Source: Zygnema cylindricum
Lineage: Eukaryota; Streptophyta; Zygnematophyceae; Zygnematales; Zygnemataceae
Assembly (NCBI GenBank): GCA_037447655.1
Contig: JBBHKE010001339.1
Span: 252,669 to 316,668 of the forward strand
Length of the DNA stretch: 64,000 bases
Direction: 5' to 3'
Part shown: positions 21,958 to 32,403 of the stretch, one piece after another
Layout of the letters: each line of letters opens with the position of its first letter
Position numbering within the stretch: position 1 is the first letter of the stretch
Notes under the pieces: generated by a model
Seen by the model: the letters and a program-made list of their open reading frames with translations, nothing else
What the model was told of the DNA's origin: nothing
Database searches by the model: none
Made by a program: the position numbers and the translations under genes

Positions 21958-22815
21958 TTGAGTGAAGAAGCTAACCAAATGTCACAAAGAGGTAATAGTA
22001 AGTCTGTTCAGGCACTAGCTAACGAGTTTTCGGATTCGAAGATTGGCAGTGGCAGTGGTAGAGGTAGTGGTCCTAGAAGGTCACCATTAACCTGCTATTA
22101 TTGTGATGAAAAAGGGCATTTGTTCAGAATGTGTCATGCTTACAAGAGAGCGAAAGCCACAGGAAATTTTCGCTCTGGTTGGGACGAAAGTCGGGTTCCT
22201 CCTCAATCAGGTGGTCGACCAATTGCTCTTTTCAATGTACTTCAAGAGGAGGATGTAAGCAGCTTTCTCGACAGCAGTGAAAAGAATTACTTTGCGATGG
22301 CACAAGCAACGGAAGGCGTGGAGGAAGACGAATGGATTATGGACTCCGGCGCATCTGCCCACATGTGCCGCAATCGCCATCTATTTGAGAGTATTCAATC
22401 TATTTCACCCATCAAATTTTTTTTTAGTGATGATACCTTTGTTGAGTCAAAAGCAAAGGGGAGGGTGTCACTTATGTTGAACATAGAGGGAAAACCTGTG
22501 AAAAGGGTTTTAGAAGATGTGTTGCATGTCCCAGTTTTTAAAAGAATTTTTTTCTCTACGTCAGTGGTAGAAAAGAAAGGTTTTTAAACTATATCTGAGA
22601 ATGGAAAGAAAATAGTGGGTAAGAATGGGAAAATAGCTGCAGAGGGATTCGCTGGTGGAAACAATTTGTATCGGTTGAGTCTTGCAAATGATAATGACAA
22701 TGATGTTATGTACTCAAGTGTAATCAGTGATTGTGATTTATGGCATAAACGTTTAGGACATGTGAATTATGATAGATTAGAAAAGATGGTAAATAAAAAA
22801 AGGTGGAAGGTGTAA
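21958..22815 (+). pseudogene. pol: CoC zinc knuckle, protease and pre-integrase
   Basis: The long open segment 21958-22587 contains a nucleocapsid CCHC finger, CYYCDEKGHLFRMC, and the protease active site IMDSGASAHMC at about 22336-22365. It continues with a protease fold typical of copia (VLEDVLHVP). A TAA at 22585-22587 interrupts it; the same region then continues with LYRLSLAND and the pre-integrase motif LWHKRLGHVNYDRLEKM. A frameshift near 22800 leads into the integrase frame. Confidence 0.9.
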
Positions 22816-23893
22816 AAATTACTCAAAAACCAACATCAAATGTATGTGATGGTTGTGCAATGGGAAAAATTCATAAGTTGCCTTTCCCTTCGCAAATTGA
22901 TCATAGAAGTAGCACGGTGCTAGAACTAATTTATTTAGATGTATGGGGGGCATCTAGGTATCCATCTGTGGGAGGTGCTAAGTTTATGCTTACCTTTACT
23001 GATGACTATAATATATTTACTACAGTTTATTTTTTGAGAAGTAAGGATGAAGTTTTTTCAAAATTTAAAGAGTATAAGGCTTGGGTTGAGAATCTACATG
23101 AGAAAAAGATAGCGAGAATCAGATTTGATAATGGAGGGGAGTACATTTCTAATGAGTTGCAGAATTCCTAAAATTGCATGGAATCTCACGTCAACTAACC
23201 GTTCCTTATTCTCCGGAACAAAACGGTGTTTCAGAAACGATGAATAGGACCATATCAGAGTGTGCTAGGACAATCATGGCTGATATGGATATAGATTTCA
23301 AATTTTGGGTAGAGGCTATGCATTGTGCAGCTTATGTGAGAAACAGGCTAGAAACAAGGGTATTAAAGGATAAAACTCCTTATGAAATGTGGACAGGACA
23401 CAAACTAGATGTAAGTCACTTCAAAGTGTTTGGAAGTAAGGTATTCTTGCTAGATAATGATCCACAAAAATGGAAATTAGAGCCAAAAGGCATACCAGGT
23501 ATATTTTTAGGGTATGATGATCATGCCAAAGGTTATAAAGTATATGAAATTAAGAGAAATAGAGTTGTGGTAGCCAGAAACATCATAGTGAAGGATGAGG
23601 GAAAAGGAGTAGATGCATTTAGTCAATGTAGCGATGAAAAGAAAAGTCAAAGTGTTGACTACATTTTTTTAGAGGAAAATCCCATGTTTTTCAAGAAAAA
23701 TGTAGAAAATGCATCTAGTTTAGCTCAAAGTGACTTGCAATCATCTTCTCCACCAGAAACAGGAAGTGTTATGCTCGAAAGAGTTGCAGACTCTCCTCTA
23801 CCTCAAGCTAAAACTAAATCACAAGAAGAATCACATGTATCAAGGAGGAGGACCCAACCATCTATACCAAATCAGAATTTCCAGGTGGAGTGA
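22803..23893 (+). pseudogene. pol: CoC integrase
   Basis: The zinc-binding half CDGCAMGKIHKLPF is followed by the catalytic core: FTDDYNIFTTVYF, IRFDNGGEYIS and YSPEQNGVSE give all three acidic residues. One stop/frameshift at about 23170 separates the second and third motifs. The C-terminal part includes YEMWTGHKLDVSHFKVFG and KGYKVYEI, followed by a variable Ser/Glu-rich linker to RT. Confidence 0.92.
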
Positions 23894-24668
23894 GGCGAAG
23901 TGCGCGACTCAAGGGAGAAAATGCAGCCTTTGCTCACTCAGCACAAATAGAAGAGCCTCTAACGTTGACGAAAGCTTTTTCCATTAATGAAATGGAACAC
24001 AAGGTGGAAGCGGTCAATGGGGAAATGAAGTCTATCATGGAGGCCCAAACATGGGATCTGGTAGAACTTCTTCTAGGAAGAAAGGCTATTGGAAGTAAAT
24101 GGGTGTTTAAATTAAAATTGAACCCATATAATACCATAGACAGGTATAAGGCTCGTTTGGTTGCTAAGGGATCTAATCAAAAAGAGGGGATAGATTATGA
24201 AGAAACTTTTTCACCGGTTGTAAGGTTTCCATCTGTCGCATCTTACTTACATTAGCTGCTATAGAGGACTTTGACATCCACCAAATGGATGTCAAAACTG
24301 CCTTTTTGCATGGTGATTAAGATGAGGTCATTTATATGAAGCAGCCAGAGGGTTATGAGGAAGTAGGAAAAGAAAATTTTGAGTGCAGACTTTTAAAATC
24401 ATTGTATGGCCTAAAACAGCCCCCTAGGCAGTGGAACCGAAAGTTAGATGAGTTCTTGACAAAATTAGGGTTTACTAGAATTAGCTCAGATCATTCAGTA
24501 TATGTGATGTGTGGAGATAATCCTGATGAGGTGATATACATTGCTGTGTATGTTGATGATTTGATGCTAATTAGTAAGAACAAAGAAGGAATTGCTAGAG
24601 TAAAACACGCTCTTAATTCACAATTTGAAATGAAGGATTTGTGTGAGACAAAATATATCTTTAGAATA
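23890..24668 (+). pseudogene. pol: CoC reverse transcriptase, N-terminal part
   Basis: Copia RT with [25 protein letters not shown] and HQMDVKTAFLHGD (the last two around frame breaks near 24255 and 24320), then YGLKQPPRQWNRKLDEF. The palm box is intact as AVYVDDLMLI (about 24546). The sequence is cut in KYIFRI by the CoD solo LTR at 24669 and resumes at 25908 as VERDREKKIIRL. Confidence 0.92.
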
Positions 24669-25907
24669 TGTTGAAATTTATGTATTTTCTAGGTCTGTAT
24701 TGGAAAAATAAATAGAGTAAGTCAGCAAAGGCAACCTGCTTCTCGCTCAACTCTCTCCGGTCCCCACAATTGTTGCAGTCACTGAAGACCAGAGAGAGAG
24801 CTAGAGCCATGGCTGTCTCAAGAGGATAGACTAATTCGTAGTTTGTACCAAAATGGTTATGACGGTTCCATGATTTTATCCTCGTACCTACATCCTACTC
24901 GGACGTTAGCTTTAGCCTATAGCTTAGAGTAAACGATGGCATATGTAAAGTACAATAGGTATTTATACATGGACAAGAAGAGAGTTCTAACAAACTAACA
25001 AATAACCAAAACCTGCTCTAAACCAGATTTGAACCATGGTCTGTGGTTATATTTGTAGACGTAAGCCTTAACCAATAAGGCGTTATCGAAACGATACACG
25101 TGACGGGTTTCATAAATACATAAACATTAACGCAACAGCTAATTAATAGCAGACTAACCAAGAGGAGCAATTCCTACATGTACGCGAATCTGAACCGTGT
25201 AAAATATGTTTTGATCGGACGGCCGACATTATAGCCGCCACGCAAAGTGAGCTTTTGGCGGCATACGGAGATAGCGTCACGCGGTGCCACGTGGCGCCAC
25301 ATTATTTGATACCAGAGAAGATGGGAGGAGGAACCATGGCTTCCGATTTGACAGGTGTCACCTTGTAGACCTTGTCGTACAATGGTCGTACAATAAGTAC
25401 ATCGCCCATTGTACCTTCTTGTACTATATAGTGTTCCTATTGGACTAGGGTTTAGTAGTAGGTAGTCATGAGTAGGCAGACTAAGACTTAGTGATATTTC
25501 GGTACCTCTCTCTAAGAGAGCTTGTAACTATAAAGGTCATCTTTGACCAGCCATAACTTAATGCTCGAGTGAGCAAATTCACTGATTCTTTTTGTTGCGG
25601 ACTCAAGGGAGTCCAAGCTACACAAGGGTGTAGTGGGTCAGAGTCTTTGCGTGCCAGGGTGGCACTTATTCAGTGGGAAAGTCAAAGTGGGGAATATTGT
25701 CCAAAACACATATTGAAGCTTTGCATTTTGTGGTGGAACTGAGCACACAGAAGGTCTTCTCTTCACAGGGGTGAAGGTATATTTGGGTTCTTATTGTCAA
25801 GGGATCGTTTATTTGGATTTATATCAACTTGGAGTCGGCACTATCTAGATTAGCTTCTTTTAGATCTTCGAATTCTGTGGGCAATGGAGCCCATAGAATT
25901 TCAACAA
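24669..25907 (+). repeat. CoD solo LTR inserted in CoC reverse transcriptase
   Basis: A 1,239-bp sequence with inverted ends TGTTGAAATT...AATTTCAACA, homologous to the CoD LTR at 49162-50459. There is no internal region, so it is a solo LTR left by LTR-LTR recombination. I do not see a 5-bp target duplication (left flank gaata, right flank agttg). It has a CCACGTGGC box at 25286-25295 and five GTAC tetramers at about 25373-25432, followed by ATTGG. An ATG at 25884, 8 codons before the end, opens in frame into the resumed RT. Confidence 0.9.
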
Positions 25908-26770
25908 GTTGAAAGAGATAGAGAAAAGAAAATAATAAGGCTAACTCAAAAAGAAGCGATAGGTAACATGTTGGAAAAATTTGGCTTGGCTGATGCCAAA
26001 GGTTGTGCAACTCCTATGGAGTATAAGCAAAAACTTGAAGGAATGGAGCATGAGTTTGGAGTCATAATAGATGAGGAACTCAGTGCAGAAGAGCAAAAAT
26101 TTATGTCCCAAGTTCCCTACAGACAAGTAGTAGGAAGTCTGATTTACTTCATGAATTGCACTAGGCCCGATATAGCTACAGCTGTTGGTGTGTTGAGTAG
26201 AAGTCTACAAAATCCACGAAAGAGAGATTGGGAGGCAAAAAAAGGGTCTTAAGATATCTTGTTGGGACTAGGAATCTTTGGCTTACTTTGGAAGGGGACA
26301 AGGTTAGTATTAATACTTAGAGTGATGCTAGCTATGGTGATGTGCCTTATAGGAAGTCTACAACTGGGTATGTCATTCAGATTGGAAGTGGAACTTGTAG
26401 TTGAAGTAGTAAACTTCAAAAAGTCACGGCACAATCAACTATGGAAGCCGAATACATGGCTCCAAGGGCAGCCTTAAAGGAGTTGCTTTGGATTAAAGCA
26501 TTTCTTCAAGAATTGGGGTTTACACAACACGGATCACAAATAATGAGGTGCGACAATCAGGCTGCCATTTTTGTGGCTACAAACCCAAGTCACCATTTTA
26601 AGAGTAAGCATATGGACATTCGGCTACATTTGGTACGAGAGAAAGTATTTGCAAGAGTAGTCAAACTTTGTTATTTGCCTGATGAGAAAATGGTTGCGTA
26701 CATGTTGACAAAAGCCCTTCCCGCTCCTAAATTTGAGTACTGCAGAAAAGCATGTGGTCTAAGTGAGTAA
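25884..26770 (+). pseudogene. pol: CoC RT C-terminus and RNase H, with LTR-derived start
   Basis: The open frame begins in the CoD LTR (MEPIEFQQ) and continues without interruption into CoC RT (VERDREKKIIRLTQKEAIGNML), then SLIYFMNCTRPDIATAVG. A frameshift near 26245 and stops in 26259-26440 break the RNase H start (W-SDASYGD region). The end, 26441-26770, is open: EAEYMAPRAALKELLW, CDNQAAIFVATNPSHHF, HMDIRLHLVREKV. The stop precedes the PPT by about 10 bp. Confidence 0.9.
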
Positions 26771-26780
26771 GTCTTCTAAA

Positions 26781-26792
26781 GCTTAAGGGGAG
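26781..26792 (+). other. CoC polypurine tract
   Basis: GCTTAAGGGGAG immediately before the 3' LTR start TATTGAAAAG. Confidence 0.75.
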
Positions 26793-27502
26793 TATTGAAA
26801 AGTAAGCTTTAGTAAGTCTTAGAAATTTGAGTCTAGGACTTAGAATAATTTTGGAATACCAACTGTTCAATATTGACCAAATTTAGTGTAGATTTTTTAA
26901 AGTATCTACACGAATAGTTATCCTTAAGTAAATTAGTGTGTATGGTCGTCAATGAATGTAGACGTGATAAGAATCACCCGGATTTTTAGGGTATAGATAT
27001 TGTTAGTGGACAATTCTGGTCCAAACACTTAGATTTTTGTCAGTAGGGTGTCTGATGAACCATGTACATACGTCTTTGATGTTTTCTAGATCTTTTAGAT
27101 GTTTTTTAGATCTTTTAGATGTTTTCTAGATCTTTTGAGTATTTAGTTCAATTAGGATTCATCAATTCAAAACGGAATGTACATTCTACACAAGAATTAA
27201 GGAAATGAGAGCACTGAGTGCAGTTTAAGGTGTTTTATGCTCTATTGTCTCTAATTTGCTTATAGTACATGTTTTTTTGGTTAAAATACCTCTTTCGTTT
27301 GGAGTTACATATCTTACACTATAGATCTAGTCTTTTAGGCATTTCTCTTTGGGTTTGCTTCCGCTAACATGTCTGATAATGGCTCAGCTCCTATTGCAAG
27401 TGCTCCTATTAGCCCTAGTGGTCCACCTGCTCTTGCTGGTGCAAGTGTGACTCCTAGTGGGAGTGGATCACAGCCGGGTCTTAATGCCCATGACCTTCAA
27501 CC
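26793..27502 (+). repeat. CoC 3' LTR
   Basis: A 710-bp partner of 20726-21435, ending TTCAACC at the GTTTT target duplication. Its terminal coding part (ATG at 27369) is open and fused in frame to the interrupted GyM-1 integrase. Confidence 0.93.
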
Positions 27503-28380
27503 GTTTTATCGGTGGTCTTTAGATCTTCTGGGACCTCTTCCGACCAGCCGGCGAGGGAACCGTTTCGTGCTAATCATGATAAAATGTTTTTCCAAGTGGA
27601 TTGAATTGGTGGTTTTGCCATGGAAGGAGCCAAAGGCCATTGCAGATGCTTTTTTGTAAAGGGTTTTAGCAAAATTTTAGGCGCCCATGGAATTTCTAAC
27701 GGACCAAGGCTCCAAATTTGCCTGTGAATTTTCCAGCCTCTTGGAAAAATGCCTAGTCGATCATCGGCTGACTAGGTGTGACCACCCGCAAGCCGACGGT
27801 TTAGCCAAAAGGTGCGTACAGAGAGTGAAGCAATCACTATGGAAATATGCAGTTGAAGAAGATTTGGGGAAGTGGGATCGAAGGGTTCCTTGGATTGCTA
27901 TGGGCTACAGATTCAACAGGCAAGTTTCTCTCCACTCATACAACCCTTATTTCATTCTATTTAGACAGCATCGAATCTTGCCCAGGGCTGCATTGGCCCA
28001 AGCGGTGGTCCTCCGGAGATGGATGACAAGGGAAGAGTCGAAAAACTGATTGCCGACAGAGCCAAGATATTTCATCGAGAGATGCCTCTCGCCATGGGGA
28101 ATTTGCAGGCGGCTCAACATCGAGATCTGTTGTGGTATTCTCAGCATCGGAGTGGGAATTATGTGCCACGGCAGCGACGATTTATGCCGGGGGACTTTGT
28201 GTATCGGATGGAACAAAAAAAGAACACGCTCGATATTTCAGCCGGTCGGGTAATTTTGAGAGTGGTGGAAGTTTCCAATAAAAGGGTTCTTACATTAGAG
28301 GGAAAGGATGGTCGAAGAATTAAAAAGAATAAAATCAATGTGGCTCTTTGCCATCTTCGGGGGTTGGAGGGCGAACCCTC
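27369..28380 (+). pseudogene. pol: GyM-1 integrase core, fused to LTR-encoded start
   Basis: The first ~45 codons come from the CoC 3' LTR (MSDNGSAPIASAP). At 27503 the frame enters GyM-1 integrase: YRWSLDLLGPLPTS (first Asp), then after a TAA at 27657-27659, FLTDQGSKF (second Asp) and HPQADGLAKRCVQ, where the expected catalytic Glu is Lys. The C-terminal domain continues at 28019-28340 (EKLIADRAKIFHREMPLAMG, VILRVVEVSNKRVLTLEGKDGR). GyM-2 has a stop at the same place after DAFL and Gln in place of the Glu. Confidence 0.87.
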
Positions 28381-28397
28381 CATCCTGTTCATCAACT

Positions 28398-28544
28398 TGC
28401 AATTAGCCCTCCCAGCTGCACGACGTCTTAGTCTGCAATCACTGTTGTCATTGTTGGCATCCAGCCTGTCTCCCCACCTCATGGGAACCATGCCCTCTAC
28501 CCTTTAGCTCGTGGGTTTGTGGGAGCTGTGAATGGAGCAAGTAA
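28398..28544 (+). pseudogene. GyM-1 C-terminal PHD-like zinc finger
   Basis: In the frame ending with TAA at 28542-28544, the sequence gives C-N-stop-P at 28398, then VCNHCCHCWHPACLPTSW and WVCGSCEWSK. The spacing C-x2-C ... C-x2-C-x4-H-x2-C ... W-x-C-x2-C is the PHD finger pattern, with the second Cys and one residue lost to mutation. It follows the integrase C-terminal domain after a frameshift near 28380. GyM-2 has the same finger in one unbroken frame with integrase. PHD fingers usually read histone H3 tails, so a chromatin-targeting role is plausible but inferred. Confidence 0.75.
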
Positions 28545-28593
28545 ATGATTTTTTTGTTTGTCTTGGTTTCGGTTGACTTAGAGGGGGGGAAAT

Positions 28594-29589
28594 TGGGATA
28601 CCAGCCCGATTACCGAGACCCCAATCCCTTTCCCTGGCTAGGTGGGGAGAGGAAGGGGAACCGGATCACTTTCACCTTTCTATGCACCCATTCCCATTCC
28701 CAATCGAAATGTCTCTCCTATTTGGCACGCATATCTATATAAGGGAGGTGGGCAGCAGATGGGCCTGATCATTCTCTGTGGGAAGCACTCGCATTGGTGA
28801 GTTATTTCTAGGACCCCTACGCCGATGACTCTAAGCTGGGTGCCCTTCTCTTATGTTTTATAGGCACGCTCGACAGCTTTCAAGCTCGGGTGCTTTTCAG
28901 ACACAACTATATATCCCTAAGGATTTCCGGGCCCTTTCTCCCTTGTACGGTCCTCCGAGTACGGAGGAGTGAGTGCACCAAGCCGGATCGTCTCCTTGGA
29001 TTCTCTGAACTGAGCGGAATGCACTTTAATTCGCACCTAATGGAGGCCGGAGGACCAAGTTCTACCGTCTCAAAGGTAGCAACTCCGTTACATGGGACCA
29101 GTTTCCAGCAGCCCCCGTGGGGGGTACATTTTAAATATCCACGTAATTTTCCGGATTTGCATCTTGATTCTGCTGTAGGGCGTCAATAGGAATTTAGTTT
29201 AGGCTCATCTGACCTTTGGTCCAATAACTACGTCAAGTTAAAGTCTGGCAAGTTAGTGTCCTTTTCAGGACATTGTCTTATAATAATGGACCAAATAATT
29301 ACTTCCGGCCGCGGATCTAGCCGCAGTCCAGAGCAAAACGTCTTTCCCCAAGTGTAGTACTCATTGTTTTGTCTTATGTCAGCTCCACTACACTTGCTTG
29401 CCGCTCATTAGTTAATAACGTAGCTTTGACTTTTGGACCTGCAATTTGACAAACTCTGATGTATAAGGCACTTGGGGTCGAAGGAGACAGGTTGATTTTC
29501 AGTACTGTCTCTTGTGAAAACTCTCAAAAATTCCAAAAACCTTCTTTTGGAGAATCTTGTTTTGTTTGACTCTATAGCCAAATTGGTTT
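28594..29589 (+). repeat. GyM-1 3' LTR (5' ~1 kb), cut by CoE
   Basis: It follows a polypurine run (GAGGGGGGGAAA, about 28581-28592). The start TGGGATACCAGCCCGATTA aligns with the GyM-2 LTR start at 58176, and homology continues along the segment (e.g. TTCTACCGTCTCAAAG, GTGGGGGGTAC). It is cut at 29589 after TTGGTTTT by CoE; the remaining ~480 bp seen in GyM-2 (59180-59653) is missing. Confidence 0.8.
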
Positions 29590-30385
29590 TATTGTCCATA
29601 GCCAATTTCAGCCATGGACTACTCTCGAAAGCAACACAGACTACCCTCAAACAGCTGTGTTTGAGAGAGCACACATTTTTCAACAATAAACAAAATCCCC
29701 TCAAACTCCACCAATATGCATTATGCTACAGACCCTGTAAACTCCAAAAGTTACAGCCAAATCCACCGAGGAATCTGGAAGATATAAGCTTCAGAGTTTC
29801 CCAAAAACAGGTGAAAGCTTTACAAACTAACCATTTCTACATCTCACACAATCTTACATAGAAAACAGAATAGAATGAAACTTCGCACACATACAGATTC
29901 TATATCATAGAATAACTTCACAAAGTATCACATGAAAAGACCAAAGAGATTAATCACACCAACAGGTCAAAGATTTAGTTTATTGCATACCATAGCTTTG
30001 ATAGAAATGACTGTTATAATAAGAATAAACTAAGTCCTACAATTTATACACACAGACTCACAACTGAGTGTACAGAGGCATACCAGCCGTACACTAACTA
30101 CCAGCTACCTCTTTTAATGTTTGTATACAAAAATAATTTTAAATATGTCAAGATCAGTAAATCTACACTAATAACTAATACACAAAGACAAACCATTGTT
30201 GTTTCAAAAATTTACGAGTACACGCAATCAAACAAAATCGTATGCTGAGTCACTCAATGAAACGATGTCATGTCATCTAAATCAACCGTGATGTAATCGC
30301 GTCCTTTGAAGTAAATCCAGCGTGTCACATATAAGGTACACCTCATTTGCGATAAATGTCGTCTGTCGCATTAGATTCCGTACAG
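29590..30385 (-). repeat. CoE 3' LTR, inner part
   Basis: Homologous to 46855-47584 (shared CATAGCC, CCATGGACTACTCTCG, CTCAAACAGCTGTGTT and others). It is the left portion of a minus-strand LTR split at 30385 by CoB-2; the rest is 44134-44515. The expected left end TGTTGTCC reads TATTGTCC here. The flanking target lies in the GyM-1 LTR. Confidence 0.82.
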
Positions 30386-31451
30386 TGTAGAAATTGATGG
30401 TCCTTTTTTAAGTATTTTCTAAGTCTAAATAGAAATAAAGAAAGAAGCCGAGGCAGTCTATCTCTAACTTCTCTCTCCAACTCCCACAATTGTCGCAGTC
30501 AGTGAGAAGTTCTGGAGGAAGCTAGAGCCATGGCTACCTAGGCTTTCCAGAGTTTTACGGGAAATGAATTAATTGATTTATTGAATGGTAGTTTTTTTAC
30601 TAAAAGGAATAGTGATGCTACCAATATTTGATACTGGTACCTGCCGGACGTCAGGCAACCGGTAGAGGGTAGCCTTATCCGTTAGGTCTAGAGCTAATGA
30701 TACTTGCTATAGGGTTTGATATTTATTTAACATTACCACGTAGGATATTTCATTTAACGTCAATTGCTTACAAATATACATAGAGTAAATTATGTAGAAG
30801 TACGGATTACGATACGGATTAAAAACAAGTACCGCGCATTTGTTTCTTTAAGCGAAACAAATACCGCGTAAGTATTTATGACGGCTCTGATTGAAATCTG
30901 CATTCAATCGGACGGCCGGGAAGAAAGCCGAGATCTCGGAAGAGAATCTTGACGGTTTGTAGTCATCGCCACATCGGATGACACGTGGCGACATTCTATT
31001 GGATCGCGACATCTCATGGAGTTACGGGACCGAATCCGGATATGAAATGTGTCGACTTTTAGGCCATGTCGTAAATATCGGTACAGAAAGTACATCGGCA
31101 GTTGTACTTTGTGTACAAAAGTGTAATATGATTGGCTCTATACGTCAAAAGATAGAGTCTGTGAGAGAGATAGGACTTAGAAAAATTGGTAGATAGGACC
31201 CTCTCTCCCAAATAGCTTCTGTACAAAAGGTCAACTTTGACCCTCCATAACTTACTGCTCAGGGGAGCAAATTCAGAGACTCTTTTTGCTATCGACTCAG
31301 GGGAGTCTTGCCTTCATGAGGTGAAGGTGGTGAAAGTTTTTGTCTGCCAGGGTTGTAGTTATTCTTGTTGAAACACAAAAGGGTCAGGGTTATCCTAGAG
31401 GCTTCTTGGAAGCTGTCCATTCTGGGGACTTATGGAGGTCTTAGAGTTTGA
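30386..31451 (+). repeat. CoB-2 5' LTR
   Basis: TGTAGAAATTGATGG...GAGTTTGA. It includes an ACACGTGGC box at 30981-30989, GTAC tetramers around 31080-31125, then ATTGG, and the gag ATG at 31432 near the U5 end. Confidence 0.92.
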
Positions 31452-32403
31452 GGTTATGGACCCACCCTCTGGAGTACCAATCTTTAATAGAACTGGCTTC
31501 ATATACTGGGAAAGTACACTGATAGGAGCTCTATGCGAGAAAAGGTTTTGAGGGATAGTGAGTGGACGAGTGGGGCGTCCATCAAGTCTTGGAATCCCTC
31601 CATGGTCAAAGGAAGCAGATTCACCAGGAAAGAGGATCCACCTATAGCAGAGGAGACAAAGGAAGGGGAGGTGGTGGACAAAGGAAACGAGAAGGAGACG
31701 ACCACACCAATAGCAACTGGTTCGGCATTCATGTCACCTATTCCAAGGAACGAGGAGAATGATACTGATACCTGGGACTTCAACAATATGGCGGCAAAGC
31801 ACTTCATCTTCCGCCATCTTACTCAAGGGGTTACATGTCCTCATTTGCAGATAGAAAGGGCATCCGATCTTTGGATGGCTCTCATATAGATGTACCAAAG
31901 TGGTATGATTCAGCAACAAGAGTTAGCTGATCACAAAGTTAAGGAGTTTGTATACAAAGGGGGGAAGATGTTGGATTTTTACAATGAGCTTGCTACACTA
32001 TTCATGGAGCTAGAGAGTGCAGGAAAAGATTTTAGTGAAAAAGAAAAGGTTAATTGTTTACTGATGAAATTACCCGATGCGTTCGAGAACATAGTGAACC
32101 GTGTGCAGGACTTGCCGGACTCAAGGTGGATATGGAACTCAGTGGTATTGATGATTCTTGTTCGGGAGAATATTATTGAGATCCTAAGAGGAGGAAAGAG
32201 TGGACAAACCGTGGCAACTGCGACCGATTGGCGAAACAAGGATTCCCGGAAACCGGTCAAAACTATTGAGGGAAAGAGCAAAAAAATCAGACCGACGAGT
32301 TCGGACCAAGGACTCCCAAAACTTTATATCATTTTTGTAAGAAACCGGGGCACTATATGGCAGAGTGCACTAAGCTAACCGAGCTTCGGTTGAAGGAGGG
32401 GTA
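31432..32403 (+). pseudogene. gag: CoB-2 gag
   Basis: It starts in the LTR (ATG 31432, MEVLEFEVMDPPSGVPIF) and reads through the PBS. The expected Trp in EKRFWGIVSG is TGA. A frameshift leads to 31533-31889 (TRKEDPPIAEETKEGEVV, HFIFRHLTQGVTCPHL), a TAG follows METIL-type MALI at 31887-31889, and 31890-32280 continues the capsid core. The zinc knuckle near 32325-32366 reads YHFCKKPGHYMAEC, with the first Cys lost. Confidence 0.9.
31452..31466 (+). promoter_or_regulatory. CoB-2 primer-binding site (half-tRNA-iMet, one mismatch)
   Basis: GGTTATGGACCCACC abuts the LTR end at 31451; G to A at position 9 is the single mismatch. Confidence 0.8.

Larger units (their letters stand above)
20726..27502 (+). 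mobile_element. CoC: Ty1/copia retrotransposon nested in GyM-1 integrase
   Basis: Plus-strand copia element with 710-bp LTRs at 20726-21435 and 26793-27502. The target duplication GTTTT flanks it (20721-20725 and 27503-27507), and removing the element rejoins GyM-1 integrase as RGMF-YRWSL. Internal order is PBS, gag, zinc knuckle, protease, integrase, RT, RNase H, PPT, with a solo LTR of CoD (24669-25907) inside RT. The two LTRs differ at roughly 2-3% of positions by eye, so it is a comparatively recent insertion. Confidence 0.95.

Noticed and set aside
29514-29861. 115-codon plus-strand open frame
   Set aside because: It crosses the GyM-1 LTR / CoE LTR junction. The CoE LTR copy at 46855-47584 does not keep it.
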